Shown in pieces: positions 43,748 to 51,802 of a DNA stretch of 64,000 bases. The position numbers were made by a program, and so were the translations under genes. The notes under the pieces are model-generated. The model did not search any database. It was not told the DNA's origin and worked only from the letters and a program-made list of their open reading frames with translations. Each line of letters begins with the position of its first letter. Positions within the stretch are counted from its first letter, which is position 1. Where the stretch lies: contig NZ_JAARML010000003.1 in NCBI RefSeq assembly GCF_011759375.1, forward strand, positions 124,001 to 188,000. Direction: 5' to 3'. Source of the stretch: Paraflavitalea devenefica (GTDB lineage Bacteria; Bacteroidota; Bacteroidia; Chitinophagales; Chitinophagaceae).

Positions 43748-44102
43748 GTTACGTGTTTGGATGAACAATGAGTGTATGTTCCTGTTATAAGGAATTACCT
43801 ACATCGTGCTTTTGAGTTTTGTGGTAGCATCTGCAATAGATTCTGAGTGCAATAATAGGAATATATATTAAGTCTACCAAACTGGTGGACTTTTATTTTT
43901 TACAGGTGAGAATGATATGGTGGGAATAGGTGGTCCGTGGGACACGAACCACGGGGGCGGCGGTACGTAACAGACATTCAAATGGTTGGGTAATGATGCA
44001 TGCCGGTTATATATTATTTTTATCCACTTTTTAGGGCATAGGCATAGAAGTTGTAATATAAAAACCGGACGGTTTTATTCACCACTAAAACGCTTACATA
44101 CT
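43748..44102. other. 355-base intergenic region with orphan terminator
   Basis: No gene is supported. It holds a plus-strand terminator at 43870-43901, a CCGTGG/CCACGG hairpin near 43936, and the word ACGCTTACATACTAT (44090-44104) over the start of the next gene, which recurs at 46060-46074. Confidence 0.45.
43870..43901 (+). terminator. Orphan plus-strand terminator
   Basis: AAGTCTACCA pairs with TGGTGGACTT (one G-T pair) around AAC, then TTATTTTTT. The nearest plus-strand gene upstream ends almost 2 kb away, so it suggests a short unannotated plus-strand transcript. Confidence 0.65.
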
Positions 44103-44972
44103 ATGACCACTAAAAGAAAGCTATTGAGCTTATGCTCAATGGTAGTGACTATCACTATTGTTTTCTTTGCCTGTTCTAAAGATGATTCCCTGCATGATGA
44201 ACCGGTGCCTGCCGGTAAGCAACAGGTTAAGTTGTACCTCACTGATGATCCCGCTTTATTTGACAAGGTTTTGATTGATATCCGGAGTGTTCAGGTATTG
44301 ATTGACACCTGCGATAAAAGCAACGATGATAATGATGACCGTGGCCATCATGACGATGACAACGATGATCATTGCGTAAACTGGGATTCATTGGATATTG
44401 TACCAGGTGTGTACGACCTGCTTTCTTTACGCAACGGTGTTGATACTTTACTGGCCAGTGGTATTATACCTGAGGGTAAGATCAAAAAGATCAAGATTGA
44501 GCTGGGTACTAATAACTCCCTGGTGAAAGACAGTGTTACTTATCCGCTGAACCTTTTCCCCGGTACCCAGGCTACGATTGTGCTGAAGCTGAAAGGCGGG
44601 GAATGGGATGAGTTCCTGCCGGGCCGCAGCCAGTTATGGCTTGACTTTGATGTATCAAGGTCTATTATCGCGGTAAGGGGTAAGTTCCTGCTGTGGCCGG
44701 TGATTAAGGTGTTTACGGTAAAAACTACCGGCAGCCTGGAAGGCAAAGTACTGCCTAAAGACGCCTATCCTGTCATCAGTGTGTACAATGCGACGGATAC
44801 GGGTTATGCGATTCCCTGGCACAATGGCGAGTTCAAGGTGCGTGGGCTGAAGGAGGGCACTTATGATGTATTTGTTAATGCCTCCAATGGCTACCAGGAT
44901 ACTACGATCACCGGGGTAGAGATCATCCGGAACAAGGAGACTGATCTGCCGGCGATCACCTTGCATAAATAG
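44103..44972 (+). CDS. DUF4382 lipoprotein with Asp/His-rich loop
   Basis: 289 residues. The signal MTTKRKLLSLCSMVVTITIVFFAC ends in lipobox Cys24 and sets the start. DUF4382 is seen in QVKLYLTDDPALFDKVLIDIRSVQVLID (about 41-68), IKKIKIELGTNNSL and the C-terminal carboxypeptidase-regulatory-like part (SLEGKVLPKDAYPVIS, GEFKVRGLKEGTYDVFV). An insertion between Cys70 and Cys91 is almost only Asp, Asn and His, a likely metal-binding loop. Function unknown; probably outer-membrane or surface attached. Confidence 0.85.
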   Translation: MTTKRKLLSLCSMVVTITIVFFACSKDDSLHDEPVPAGKQQVKLYLTDDPALFDKVLIDIRSVQVLIDTCDKSNDDNDDRGHHDDDNDDHCVNWDSLDIVPGVYDLLSLRNGVDTLLASGIIPEGKIKKIKIELGTNNSLVKDSVTYPLNLFPGTQATIVLKLKGGEWDEFLPGRSQLWLDFDVSRSIIAVRGKFLLWPVIKVFTVKTTGSLEGKVLPKDAYPVISVYNATDTGYAIPWHNGEFKVRGLKEGTYDVFVNASNGYQDTTITGVEIIRNKETDLPAITLHK

Positions 44973-45009
44973 TAACAATTACCATTAGATCAGATACCAA
45001 TTGAAGAAG

Positions 45010-45037
45010 GTGGGGCTGTTTTCAGCTCCACTTTTTT
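45010..45037 (+). terminator. Terminator of the DUF4382 gene
   Basis: GTGGGGCTG pairs with CAGCTCCAC (one G-T) around TTTT, followed by six T. Confidence 0.88.
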
Positions 45038-45050
45038 ATGGATAAGCCCG

Positions 45051-45058
45051 TAACTTTG
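45051..45058 (+). promoter_or_regulatory. queD -7 promoter element
   Basis: TAACTTTG, an exact TAnnTTTG match, 16 bases before the ATG at 45075 and directly after a terminator. Confidence 0.7.
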
Positions 45059-45074
45059 CGACTTAAGGATTTGT

Positions 45075-45431
45075 ATGCTGATTTATAAAGAGTTTACATT
45101 CGATTCTGCCCACTATTTGCCCAATGTGCCCGATGGCCATAAATGCAAGGAGATGCATGGGCATACTTACCGCCTGCGGATCTGGATCAAGGGGCAGCCC
45201 GATAAGCACCTGGGCTGGGTCATGGATTTTGCCGTGCTGAAGGGCATTGTAAAGCCGGTGGTAGCTGAACTGGACCACAAATGCATGAATAATGTAGCCG
45301 GGCTGGAGAACCCAACCTGTGAACTGATTGCGGTATGGATCTGGAACCGGCTGAAGCCCTTTCTGCCTGAAATGGACCACCTGGAGTTGCATGAAACGCC
45401 TACTTCCGGCGTAATTTATAACGGGGAATAG
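45075..45431 (+). CDS. queD: 6-carboxy-tetrahydropterin synthase
   Basis: Zinc enzyme of the 6-pyruvoyl-tetrahydropterin-synthase fold; in bacteria it makes 6-carboxy-5,6,7,8-tetrahydropterin for queuosine. The 118 residues show the three zinc His in FDSAHYLP and MHGHTYRL, then WVMDFAVLK, the catalytic LDHKCMNN and the substrate-binding ENPTCELIAVWIW and HETPTSGVIY. The usual catalytic Cys is seen as Cys24 in GHKCKEMHGH. No other queuosine gene is nearby. PTPS activity proper cannot be excluded from sequence alone. Confidence 0.92.
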   Translation: MLIYKEFTFDSAHYLPNVPDGHKCKEMHGHTYRLRIWIKGQPDKHLGWVMDFAVLKGIVKPVVAELDHKCMNNVAGLENPTCELIAVWIWNRLKPFLPEMDHLELHETPTSGVIYNGE

Positions 45432-45459
45432 CTCTGAGGTCTGAGGTTTGAAGTCCGAA
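45432..45459. repeat. Heptamer array, four copies (GTYYGAR)
   Basis: CTCTGAG, GTCTGAG, GTTTGAA and GTCCGAA, in exact 7-bp register, start at the base after the queD stop codon. Confidence 0.75.
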
Positions 45460-45469
45460 GATCCCTGCA

Positions 45470-45904
45470 TTACTTGGGGTTCAGTCTGAAGTAGTTGTCC
45501 AGCGACAGGGGGCCTCCGCCTTCTACGAGGAAGAATACCAGCAACAAAAAGATGATGGTTGTAAAGGGCAGTTCGGCGCCTGAAGCGAAGATGCCATATT
45601 CATTGGCCAGGATAATGATGGCGGCCACCAGAATGGGTATCTGGAGCAGTACGGCCCAGCGGGTGAGCAGCCCGATGATGATGAGGACCCCACCCAGCAG
45701 GTGCGCCCAGGTAATGATGATGATGATCGCATCGGCAGAAGAGCTGAAGATGGTATTATACAGCAGTTGATGGGTGTGGACGGAGTTAAACATGAAGGAG
45801 ATGCCTTTGTAGATGAGGCAAAGTCCCAGTGCGACCCGTATTACTACCAGCCAGCGGGGATGATGCACAAGGCTCCAGTTGTGGATTTGTTGAAGCGTAC
45901 CCAT
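45470..45904 (-). CDS. DoxX-family membrane protein
   Basis: 144 residues, four membrane helices. The N-terminal VVIRVALGLCLIYKGISFMF and the central TWAHLLGGVLIIIGLLTRWAVLLQIPILVAAII are the DoxX signatures. Members are linked to respiratory or redox functions but the activity is poorly defined. Single gene, convergent with queD. Confidence 0.9.
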   Translation of the reverse strand: MGTLQQIHNWSLVHHPRWLVVIRVALGLCLIYKGISFMFNSVHTHQLLYNTIFSSSADAIIIIITWAHLLGGVLIIIGLLTRWAVLLQIPILVAAIIILANEYGIFASGAELPFTTIIFLLLVFFLVEGGGPLSLDNYFRLNPK

Positions 45905-46177
45905 GGCAGATGATTTTAAAGAACAAATGAATGCTATCTCTATAAAGTTACGCCTATTATCAGGTTAATGCTTGCATCAGGGATTAATTTTGCGGCCTGT
46001 GCCGGGCCTGTTTTAGCAAGGTGTTATGCATGTGTGCGGTATCCGAAAGCGACTTATACACGCTTACATACTATTTTTATTGATGGCACGTTTTTAGTGT
46101 TACGTATATTGCAATCTTCTATGAACCAAACACAAAAGGCAGTAGCTGCCCAATCTTCCCTTAAAATGTTTTTCACT

Positions 46178-47230
46178 ATGAACAGAAAGACCTGGCTCCA
46201 GGCTGCCGCATTGAATGCTTCTGCGGTTGTATGTATTGCTTTATTTAGCAATTGCGGGTCCAGCTCTGCTGAGACAGCGGCCATTGCCCAAAATTCCACG
46301 GACACTTCGGAGAAAAAGACGCCTGCCGGACAGGAGGCGCCAGCCACCATACTGGATACAGCCTGGTATGATGCCAGCACGAAGCTGATGGTAAATGGTG
46401 ATTCAACCGGCAAATGGCCGGTAAAGGCGGATTACCCGTTGCCCGGCGCTATCCTGCCCATGAAGCGTGTACTGGCCTATTATGGCAACCTGTATTCCAA
46501 GCAGATGGGCATTTTGGGCGAACTGCCTGAGCAACAGATGCTGGAAAAGCTCCAGGGGGAAGTGAAACGCTGGCAGGCTGCTGACACTTCAGTAGAAGTG
46601 GTGCCGGCGCTGCATTATATCGCCGTTACTGCACAGGGAAGCCCGGGCGCTGCCGGTAAGTACCGCCTGCGGATGCCTTTTAAGGAGATCGATAAGGTAT
46701 TGGCGATGGCAACAAAGATCAACGCACTGGTATTCATTGATATACAGGTGGGATTGGGAACGGTGCAGGAAGAAGTGCCCCAACTGGAGAAGTATTTTAA
46801 GATGCCGCATGTGCATTTTGGTATTGATCCTGAGTTTTCTATGAAAACGGGCGCCAAGCCAGGCTCTGTGATCGGCAGCTTTGATGCGGCTGACATTAAT
46901 TACGTGACGAACTACCTGGCAAAGATTGTAAAGGAGAATAACCTGCCTCCCAAGATGCTGGTGATACACCGCTTCACCCAGGCGATGGTTACGAATTATA
47001 AGCAGATCAAGATACAGCCCGAAGTACAGATCGTGATGGATATGGACGGATGGGGTGCCAAGGCCAGGAAGATCACTACTTACAAGTCATTTATTCATAG
47101 AGAACCTGTTCAGTTTACCGGATTCAAACTGTTTTATAAGAACGATTTCCGGGAACCGGGCAGCCGTATTATGACGCCGGAAGAGGTACTGAGCCTGAAG
47201 CCGAAGCCGATGTATATACAGTATCAGTAG
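46178..47230 (+). CDS. Lipoprotein of unknown function, TIM-barrel-like
   Basis: 350 residues from the ATG of MNRKTWLQAAALNASAVVCIALFSNC, chosen because it gives a compact signal with lipobox Cys26; an in-frame ATG at 46121 would add 19 residues. The mature part has alternating strands and helices such as VVPALHYIAVTAQGSPG, INALVFIDIQVG, MPHVHFGIDPEFSM, PKMLVIHRFTQAM and VQIVMDMDGWG, which looks like a (beta/alpha) barrel with conserved His and Asp, but I recognise no named family. Similar lipoproteins are found as hypotheticals. It is followed by a heptamer array and a terminator. Confidence 0.75.
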   Translation: MNRKTWLQAAALNASAVVCIALFSNCGSSSAETAAIAQNSTDTSEKKTPAGQEAPATILDTAWYDASTKLMVNGDSTGKWPVKADYPLPGAILPMKRVLAYYGNLYSKQMGILGELPEQQMLEKLQGEVKRWQAADTSVEVVPALHYIAVTAQGSPGAAGKYRLRMPFKEIDKVLAMATKINALVFIDIQVGLGTVQEEVPQLEKYFKMPHVHFGIDPEFSMKTGAKPGSVIGSFDAADINYVTNYLAKIVKENNLPPKMLVIHRFTQAMVTNYKQIKIQPEVQIVMDMDGWGAKARKITTYKSFIHREPVQFTGFKLFYKNDFREPGSRIMTPEEVLSLKPKPMYIQYQ

Positions 47231-47231
47231 A

Positions 47232-47252
47232 CGGCAGTCGGCAATCGGCAGT
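47232..47252. repeat. Heptamer array, three copies (CGGCANT)
   Basis: CGGCAGT, CGGCAAT and CGGCAGT begin one base after the stop codon of the preceding gene. Apart from one base it is identical to the array at 51703-51723. Confidence 0.8.
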
Positions 47253-47311
47253 GGTGGATGGGTTTTGGAAAGTAGTTACTGGTTTAAACTGCTGAATGTT
47301 TAAATAAAATG

Positions 47312-47350
47312 AAATGGCCTTGCAAGGTGTTATTCCTGCAAGGCCATTTT
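47312..47350. terminator. Bidirectional terminator
   Basis: AATGGCCTTGCAAGG pairs with CCTGCAAGGCCATT (one bulged A) around a 7-base loop. It lies 80 bases after the lipoprotein stop and 15 bases after the M61 stop, with T-rich tails on both strands. Confidence 0.85.
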
Positions 47351-47365
47351 GCTTTTATAAGATTG

Positions 47366-49204
47366 TTAGAAGCCTTGTTGTTTTGCTTTGTTGCCGAACC
47401 AGTTTTTGCGGAACTGCAACTGTTCGGCTGTAGGTGTCTGACCTTCTTTTTCTAAGGTTGTGAGGCTATAGTAGGGGCTCCCTGCCAGCGTAAGGGTGGC
47501 TGTTTTGTCCTCGCCCCGGTGCTGGTATTCTATCTTGATCGCATCGCCGGGCTTATGCTCTTTCAGTATGGATTCTACATCACTTTGCTTTTTCACCGGC
47601 TTACCATCCAGCGATAGTAGCTGATCGTCTATATCCAGGCCTGCATTGTAGAGTGGTGTGCCGATGATGGTGTTGGAGGCAATGGAGAGGCTGGCGCCTT
47701 CCTTGTATTGCACGTTGCCTATCCAGGCTTTGCCTTCATTGGGCTTTTTTAATACCAGTCCTGCTTTTTCCAGCAGTGGCTTGTAGTTAAAGGATTCATG
47801 GCCGGTTATGTACCTGGCGAAGAAGTCTTCTGCAAATTTCTTGTCGCCGGTAAGGTCGGCCAATACATTTTCCAGTCCGCTGATGGTATAGGCGTCTTCT
47901 GTTTTACCAAATTTCTTCCAGAGAGCTGTCATGTAGCTGTCGAGCGTGAGGTTATTGAACCGGGTGCGTAGTTCCAGCTCCAGGGCCAGGGCGATGGCGC
48001 CTCCATAGGGATAGTAGGAGGTATACATGTTGCCATAGTTGCTTTTGTCAATGGCTACGCCGGCATCTACAAATACGGCATGACGGCTCATTTCTGCCGG
48101 GGAAAATCTTTTGGCGCCGGCTGTATTTTCCTTGGTATTGATGAGGCCGGCGAGGGAAGGCAGGAACTCGTCTACAGTCTGGAAGCCGGAGCGGGTGATG
48201 AGCAGGTCGCCATAGTATTGGGTAAAGCCTTCGGCACACCACAATTCATTGCTCATGTTGCTTTTCTCGAAGTTGAAAGGTTCCAGTGTTTTAGGGCGTA
48301 TACGCTCTACGTTCCAGCAGTGGAAGAACTCATGGGAGAAAACATCGAGCAGGTAGTTGTTGCCGTCAAAGCCGGCAGGGATGCTGATCATGGTAGAGTT
48401 GCGGTGTTCCATACCGTCGCCCTTTACCCAGGGATTGATGCTGGCAATGAAGGTGTAGGTACCGTAGTCAAAAGCGGGCACTTCGCCATAGATGGCCTGG
48501 GCTTCCTCCGTGATGGTTTGTACTTTACGGGCAAAGGCCGTTGCGGCTGAATCACTGGCTTTGGCTTCCATGGCCAACCTGAAGGTGTAGGTTTTGCCAT
48601 TGGCATTTTTGAGGGTCCACTCTTTCCAGATGAGGTCGCCAATTTTGGTGGGACTGTCCATGAAGTATTGCAATCCCGGTGCAGTGAAGAGGGTAGGGCT
48701 GCCATTCACCGGTTTTAACTGGGTGGCAATGGTCCATTTTTTCCCTTCGGGGATATCGAATTTGATGTCTATAGGTGCTTTTTCCATGCCTTTTACCCAC
48801 ATAAAGGCTGCGGGCATGTTGAAGTGGATGCTGGTTTCATCAATGCCGGCATAGGTGCCATCGGGATGGTTGGCGTATAAGGTGTATTCTACCCGTACAT
48901 AGCCGTCCTGCCTGGGCACTTCGTAGACATCGCCATCAATACGGTTGATGGTGATGGGTTTTCCTGTTCTGTCAAAGGCTTTGACGTCATATACGTTTTT
49001 ACCAAATTCGTGGGTGGCATAGCGGCCCGGTGAAGAGCGGCTCATGCGGAAGATGGCTGTTCTGCTGGTAATGTCTGAAGCAATGACCCTGATCTTAGCT
49101 TCATGGTGAACGATGTTGGGAAAGGATACGATGTAGCTCACTTTTTGAGCAACCACAGCGGACAAGGACGATAAGCAAAGCGAAAACAAAAGAAGTTTCT
49201 TCAT
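47366..49204 (-). CDS. M61-family metallopeptidase with PDZ domain
   Basis: Exported zinc aminopeptidase-like enzyme, 612 residues. Signal MKKLLLFSLCLSSLSAVVAQ; an N-terminal beta domain (about 22-200); the metallo-core with GMEHRNST (264-271), HEFFH (291-295) and the third zinc ligand Glu325 in NELWCAEGFTQYYGDLL; and a C-terminal PDZ domain (about 500-590: GTPLYNAGLDIDDQLLSLDGKPV). Members cleave N-terminal Gly or Ala, at least in the studied glycyl aminopeptidase of Sphingomonas. Single gene. Confidence 0.94.
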   Translation of the reverse strand: MKKLLLFSLCLSSLSAVVAQKVSYIVSFPNIVHHEAKIRVIASDITSRTAIFRMSRSSPGRYATHEFGKNVYDVKAFDRTGKPITINRIDGDVYEVPRQDGYVRVEYTLYANHPDGTYAGIDETSIHFNMPAAFMWVKGMEKAPIDIKFDIPEGKKWTIATQLKPVNGSPTLFTAPGLQYFMDSPTKIGDLIWKEWTLKNANGKTYTFRLAMEAKASDSAATAFARKVQTITEEAQAIYGEVPAFDYGTYTFIASINPWVKGDGMEHRNSTMISIPAGFDGNNYLLDVFSHEFFHCWNVERIRPKTLEPFNFEKSNMSNELWCAEGFTQYYGDLLITRSGFQTVDEFLPSLAGLINTKENTAGAKRFSPAEMSRHAVFVDAGVAIDKSNYGNMYTSYYPYGGAIALALELELRTRFNNLTLDSYMTALWKKFGKTEDAYTISGLENVLADLTGDKKFAEDFFARYITGHESFNYKPLLEKAGLVLKKPNEGKAWIGNVQYKEGASLSIASNTIIGTPLYNAGLDIDDQLLSLDGKPVKKQSDVESILKEHKPGDAIKIEYQHRGEDKTATLTLAGSPYYSLTTLEKEGQTPTAEQLQFRKNWFGNKAKQQGF

Positions 49205-49306
49205 TTTGAAGTTTTATGAATGGACAAGATAGAGAAATATTTTGGCAGGCCGTCTTCGGGTAAGCCCTGCCGGATTTTTGTAATTTAGGGGTCAAATTAA
49301 GCTGAT

Positions 49307-49783
49307 ATGACGGAAAGGGAACATCGTTTTATGCAGGCGGCTATTGAACTGGCGCGTAAGGGTATGGATACTGGCGAAGGGGGGCCTTTCGGTTGTGTGA
49401 TCGTGCGGGGAGATGAGATCGTGGGGCAGGGCTGCAATGCTGTTACTTCCAATAATGACCCTACTGCCCATGCAGAGGTAGTGGCTATCCGTAATGCGTG
49501 TAATCACCTGCAGACGTATCAGCTTACGGGTTGTGAGTTGTATACGTCCTGTGAGCCATGTCCCATGTGTATGGGGGCTATTTACTGGGCGCGTCCGGAC
49601 CGGGTATTTTTTGGCGGAACGCGTTTTGATGCGGCGTTTGCAGGGTTTGATGATTCTTTTATTTATGAGGAGCTGAATGTGCCCCTGCCCAACAGGCGGA
49701 TACCTATCGAGAATATCGGCCGGGAGGAAGCGATCAAGGTTTTTGAAGAGTGGATGAAGAAGCCGAATAAGATCAGCTATTAG
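49307..49783 (+). CDS. guaD: Guanine deaminase (cytidine-deaminase fold)
   Basis: Hydrolytic deaminase of 158 residues. Zinc site: THAE-equivalent PTAHAEVVAIRNAC (His and catalytic Glu) and TSCEPCPMCMGAIYWARP (two Cys). The sequence GGPFGCVIV, GFDDSFIYEELNVP and the short C-terminal tail ending in Tyr closely resemble the short GuaD of Bacillus subtilis, whose C-terminal Tyr closes the active site, so guanine-to-xanthine conversion is the best call. Its stop overlaps the convergent anti-sigma-like gene by four bases. A tRNA-adenosine deaminase is less likely. Confidence 0.88.
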   Translation: MTEREHRFMQAAIELARKGMDTGEGGPFGCVIVRGDEIVGQGCNAVTSNNDPTAHAEVVAIRNACNHLQTYQLTGCELYTSCEPCPMCMGAIYWARPDRVFFGGTRFDAAFAGFDDSFIYEELNVPLPNRRIPIENIGREEAIKVFEEWMKKPNKISY

Positions 49784-50139
49784 TTCTGTAGTTTTTTGAT
49801 AACGATGTAGGCAATGACGATGAGCAGCAGGATGAGGAAGATAGCGAGGTAGGTCCAGGGCTGGTCCTGGATCTTGCGGCGCTCGCGGCGTTGTTTTTTA
49901 TGCTGGATGTATTGATTAAGTTCCTTGTTCAGTTGATCTACATATATATTGAGGTCTTTTTTGGCAGTAAAGTCCTGCAGGCCTTCCATGGCCTCATTGG
50001 CGAAGTCATTATCCACCATCCAACGTTCTACCTCATGTTTTTCCTGCTCAGACAGTTTGCCGGCCAGGTAGTCCATGAGCTTCTGGTTGTCAATGTCCTT
50101 GTTACTGTTTGATAATATGTTTAACAAGTCGCGGTTCAT
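49780..50139 (-). CDS. Membrane anti-sigma-like protein
   Basis: 119 residues. A soluble N-terminus (MNRDLLNILSNSNKDIDNQKLMDYLAGKLSEQEKHEVERWM) resembles the zinc-less anti-sigma helix bundle frequent in Bacteroidota; a basic linker (HKKQRRERRKIQ) leads to one membrane helix (WTYLAIFLILLLIVIAYIVIKK). It follows the ECF sigma gene by 30 bases on the same strand, so it most likely holds that sigma factor at the membrane. No zinc-finger HxxxCxxC motif is present. Confidence 0.7.
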   Translation of the reverse strand: MNRDLLNILSNSNKDIDNQKLMDYLAGKLSEQEKHEVERWMVDNDFANEAMEGLQDFTAKKDLNIYVDQLNKELNQYIQHKKQRRERRKIQDQPWTYLAIFLILLLIVIAYIVIKKLQN

Positions 50140-50169
50140 GGTGTCTATGCGGTGTAGTGCATTGTTTGA

Positions 50170-50736
50170 TCAACGATTCATTTTTTTATCCAATAGTATT
50201 TTCAGGTTCCTTTTACCGTTCTGGATGTAGCTTTTTACCTGCATCATGGAAAAGCCGGTTTGATCGGCTATTTCCTGATAGGAGCGCTTTTCCAGGTAAA
50301 ACAAAGTTACGCACTGTTTCTGCTCATTGTTAAGTTCCTGTAAGCTTTCCTCCATTAATTCCAGTTGCCGGTCTTTTTCCATGTGTGCGCGTACGCCATC
50401 GTCTTCTCCCGGCGTAACTGCCATTTGTTCTTTGATCTCCGTTTGCCGGCCAGGTTTATCGCGGAGCTTCATGAGGCAATGATTTTTTGCCACCATGTAC
50501 AGCCAGGATTTGAAGTAATCCACCCGGTATTTATGCAGTTCGGTGATGGCTTTGAGGAAGATCTGCTGCACACTGTCTTTGGCCTCTTCTTCGTTTTTCA
50601 GGTATTTCATGCACACACCCAATAACAGGAGGGTGTACCGCTGTAGTAAGATGCCCAACCAATGGTTGTTATGGTCGGCATAAAAGCGTTCCAACAGTTG
50701 CTGGTCGGTTATATGTGCATACTGGTCATGTTTCAC
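50170..50736 (-). CDS. ECF RNA polymerase sigma factor
   Basis: 188 residues. Region 2: ERFYADHNNHWLGILLQRYTLLLLGVCMKYLKNEEEAKDSVQQIFLKAITEL and FKSWLYMVAKNHCLMKLRD; region 4: LNNEQKQCVTLFYLEKRSYQEIADQTGFSMMQVKSYIQNGKRNLK. First gene of a pair with the membrane anti-sigma-like protein; presumably released by an envelope signal. Target promoters are unknown. Confidence 0.93.
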   Translation of the reverse strand: MKHDQYAHITDQQLLERFYADHNNHWLGILLQRYTLLLLGVCMKYLKNEEEAKDSVQQIFLKAITELHKYRVDYFKSWLYMVAKNHCLMKLRDKPGRQTEIKEQMAVTPGEDDGVRAHMEKDRQLELMEESLQELNNEQKQCVTLFYLEKRSYQEIADQTGFSMMQVKSYIQNGKRNLKILLDKKMNR

Positions 50737-50810
50737 CGGGCGAAAATTAACTATTTTCTTTTAGTAAGATGCAAGCCGGAATGTTTTTCATAAATGTTTA
50801 GCTGGTAATA

Positions 50811-50845
50811 TTAGCTGTTAGCTTTTAGCCTTTAGCTGTTAGTCG
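50811..50845. repeat. Heptamer array, five copies (TTAGCNN)
   Basis: TTAGCTG, TTAGCTT, TTAGCCT, TTAGCTG and TTAGTCG in exact register, in the divergent gap between the ECF sigma gene and the NlpC/P60 gene. The same consensus appears at 56841-56889. Confidence 0.85.
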
Positions 50846-50848
50846 CCT

Positions 50849-50883
50849 GCTTCGACAGCCCTTGGACAAACTCAGGGTGACAT
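50849..50883. repeat. Diverged TTCGACAGG repeat, copy 5
   Basis: CTTCGACAGCCCTTGGACAA followed by ACTCAGGGTGACATC: the start and end match the other copies, with a changed middle. It adjoins the heptamer array. Confidence 0.6.
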
Positions 50884-50929
50884 CTGCTTCCAGTTTTTTT
50901 GTTTCTTTGTTTAAAATATAACGTTCATT

Positions 50930-51700
50930 ATGGCTTTTGTTGTATGTGTTGTACCAGTAAGTCCTATGCGGGCTGAATCGAGTCATAAAAGTGAAATGAC
51001 GAGCCAGTTGTTGTTGGGAGAGGCAGGTGAGCTGCTGGAAGAGACAGCAGATTTCGTGAAGCTGCGTTGCCTCCATGATGGTTATGAAGGCTGGTGCCAG
51101 CGCAGCCAGGTGGCTATTACAGAAAGTTTGACCGGTGATAGGAATAATGGCTTGTATGTGGGCGACTGGACCGATAAGGTATTGATCAATGGCGTTGCGG
51201 CCTGGGTACCGATGGGCACGCCCATCCTGGCGCCGGCGCAGGAGGTAATACAGGCAGGTCCTTATAAACTGCAATATACAACCGGCAGTGCCTGGCAGGC
51301 TACCGGCATGGCCCCTACGCCGGCAGCTATACAGGCCAGGGCTGAGCGATTTTTGAATACACCCTACCTGTGGGGCGGACGTTCTGTTTTTGGTATTGAC
51401 TGCAGTGGATTTTGCCAGTTGGTATTCCGGTTTTTTAATATATCCCTGTTGCGGGATGCCTACCTGCAGGCTACGCAGGGAGCCGATGTTGGCTTTTTAC
51501 AGGAGGTGCATTGCGGCGACCTCGCCTTTTTTGACAATGCGGAAGGACGTATTGTGCATGTGGGTATTTTGCTGAATGAGCAGGAGATTATTCATGCATC
51601 GGGGAAGGTGCGGATTGATAAGATTGACAATGCAGGTATTGTGAATACGGATACCGGACAGCGCACGCATCAGTTGCGGGTGATCAAGCGGTTTTTTTGA
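50930..51700 (+). CDS. NlpC/P60 (C40) cell-wall hydrolase
   Basis: 256 residues. N-terminal SH3-like domains (about 20-115: LLLGEAGELLEETADFVKLRCLHDGYEGWCQRSQV) and a C-terminal C40 peptidase with the Cys in FGIDCSGFCQLVFR (near residue 156), the His in RIVHVGILL (near 207) and HASGKVRID. It cleaves peptide stems of peptidoglycan, by analogy with D-Glu/meso-DAP endopeptidases. The first residues are hydrophobic (MAFVVCVVPVSPM) but not a convincing signal; the true start may differ. Single gene. Confidence 0.9.
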   Translation: MAFVVCVVPVSPMRAESSHKSEMTSQLLLGEAGELLEETADFVKLRCLHDGYEGWCQRSQVAITESLTGDRNNGLYVGDWTDKVLINGVAAWVPMGTPILAPAQEVIQAGPYKLQYTTGSAWQATGMAPTPAAIQARAERFLNTPYLWGGRSVFGIDCSGFCQLVFRFFNISLLRDAYLQATQGADVGFLQEVHCGDLAFFDNAEGRIVHVGILLNEQEIIHASGKVRIDKIDNAGIVNTDTGQRTHQLRVIKRFF

Positions 51701-51702
51701 AC

Positions 51703-51723
51703 CGGCAGTCGGCAACCGGCAGT
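51703..51723. repeat. Heptamer array, three copies (CGGCARN)
   Basis: CGGCAGT, CGGCAAC and CGGCAGT begin two bases after the NlpC/P60 stop codon. One base differs from the array at 47232. Confidence 0.8.
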
Positions 51724-51741
51724 GCGTTTGCTTCGATAAAT

Positions 51742-51789
51742 GACAAAAGAGAGCTTTACTTTATGAAGGTGGCTCTCTTTTGTCTTTTT
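51742..51789 (+). terminator. Terminator between NlpC/P60 and ppa
   Basis: Perfect 13-bp stem GACAAAAGAGAGC/GCTCTCTTTTGTC with a 17-base loop and TTTTTA after it on the plus strand. It lies 13 bases past the ppa stop on the other strand. Confidence 0.85.
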
Positions 51790-51802
51790 ATAAAGTGCCT
51801 GC

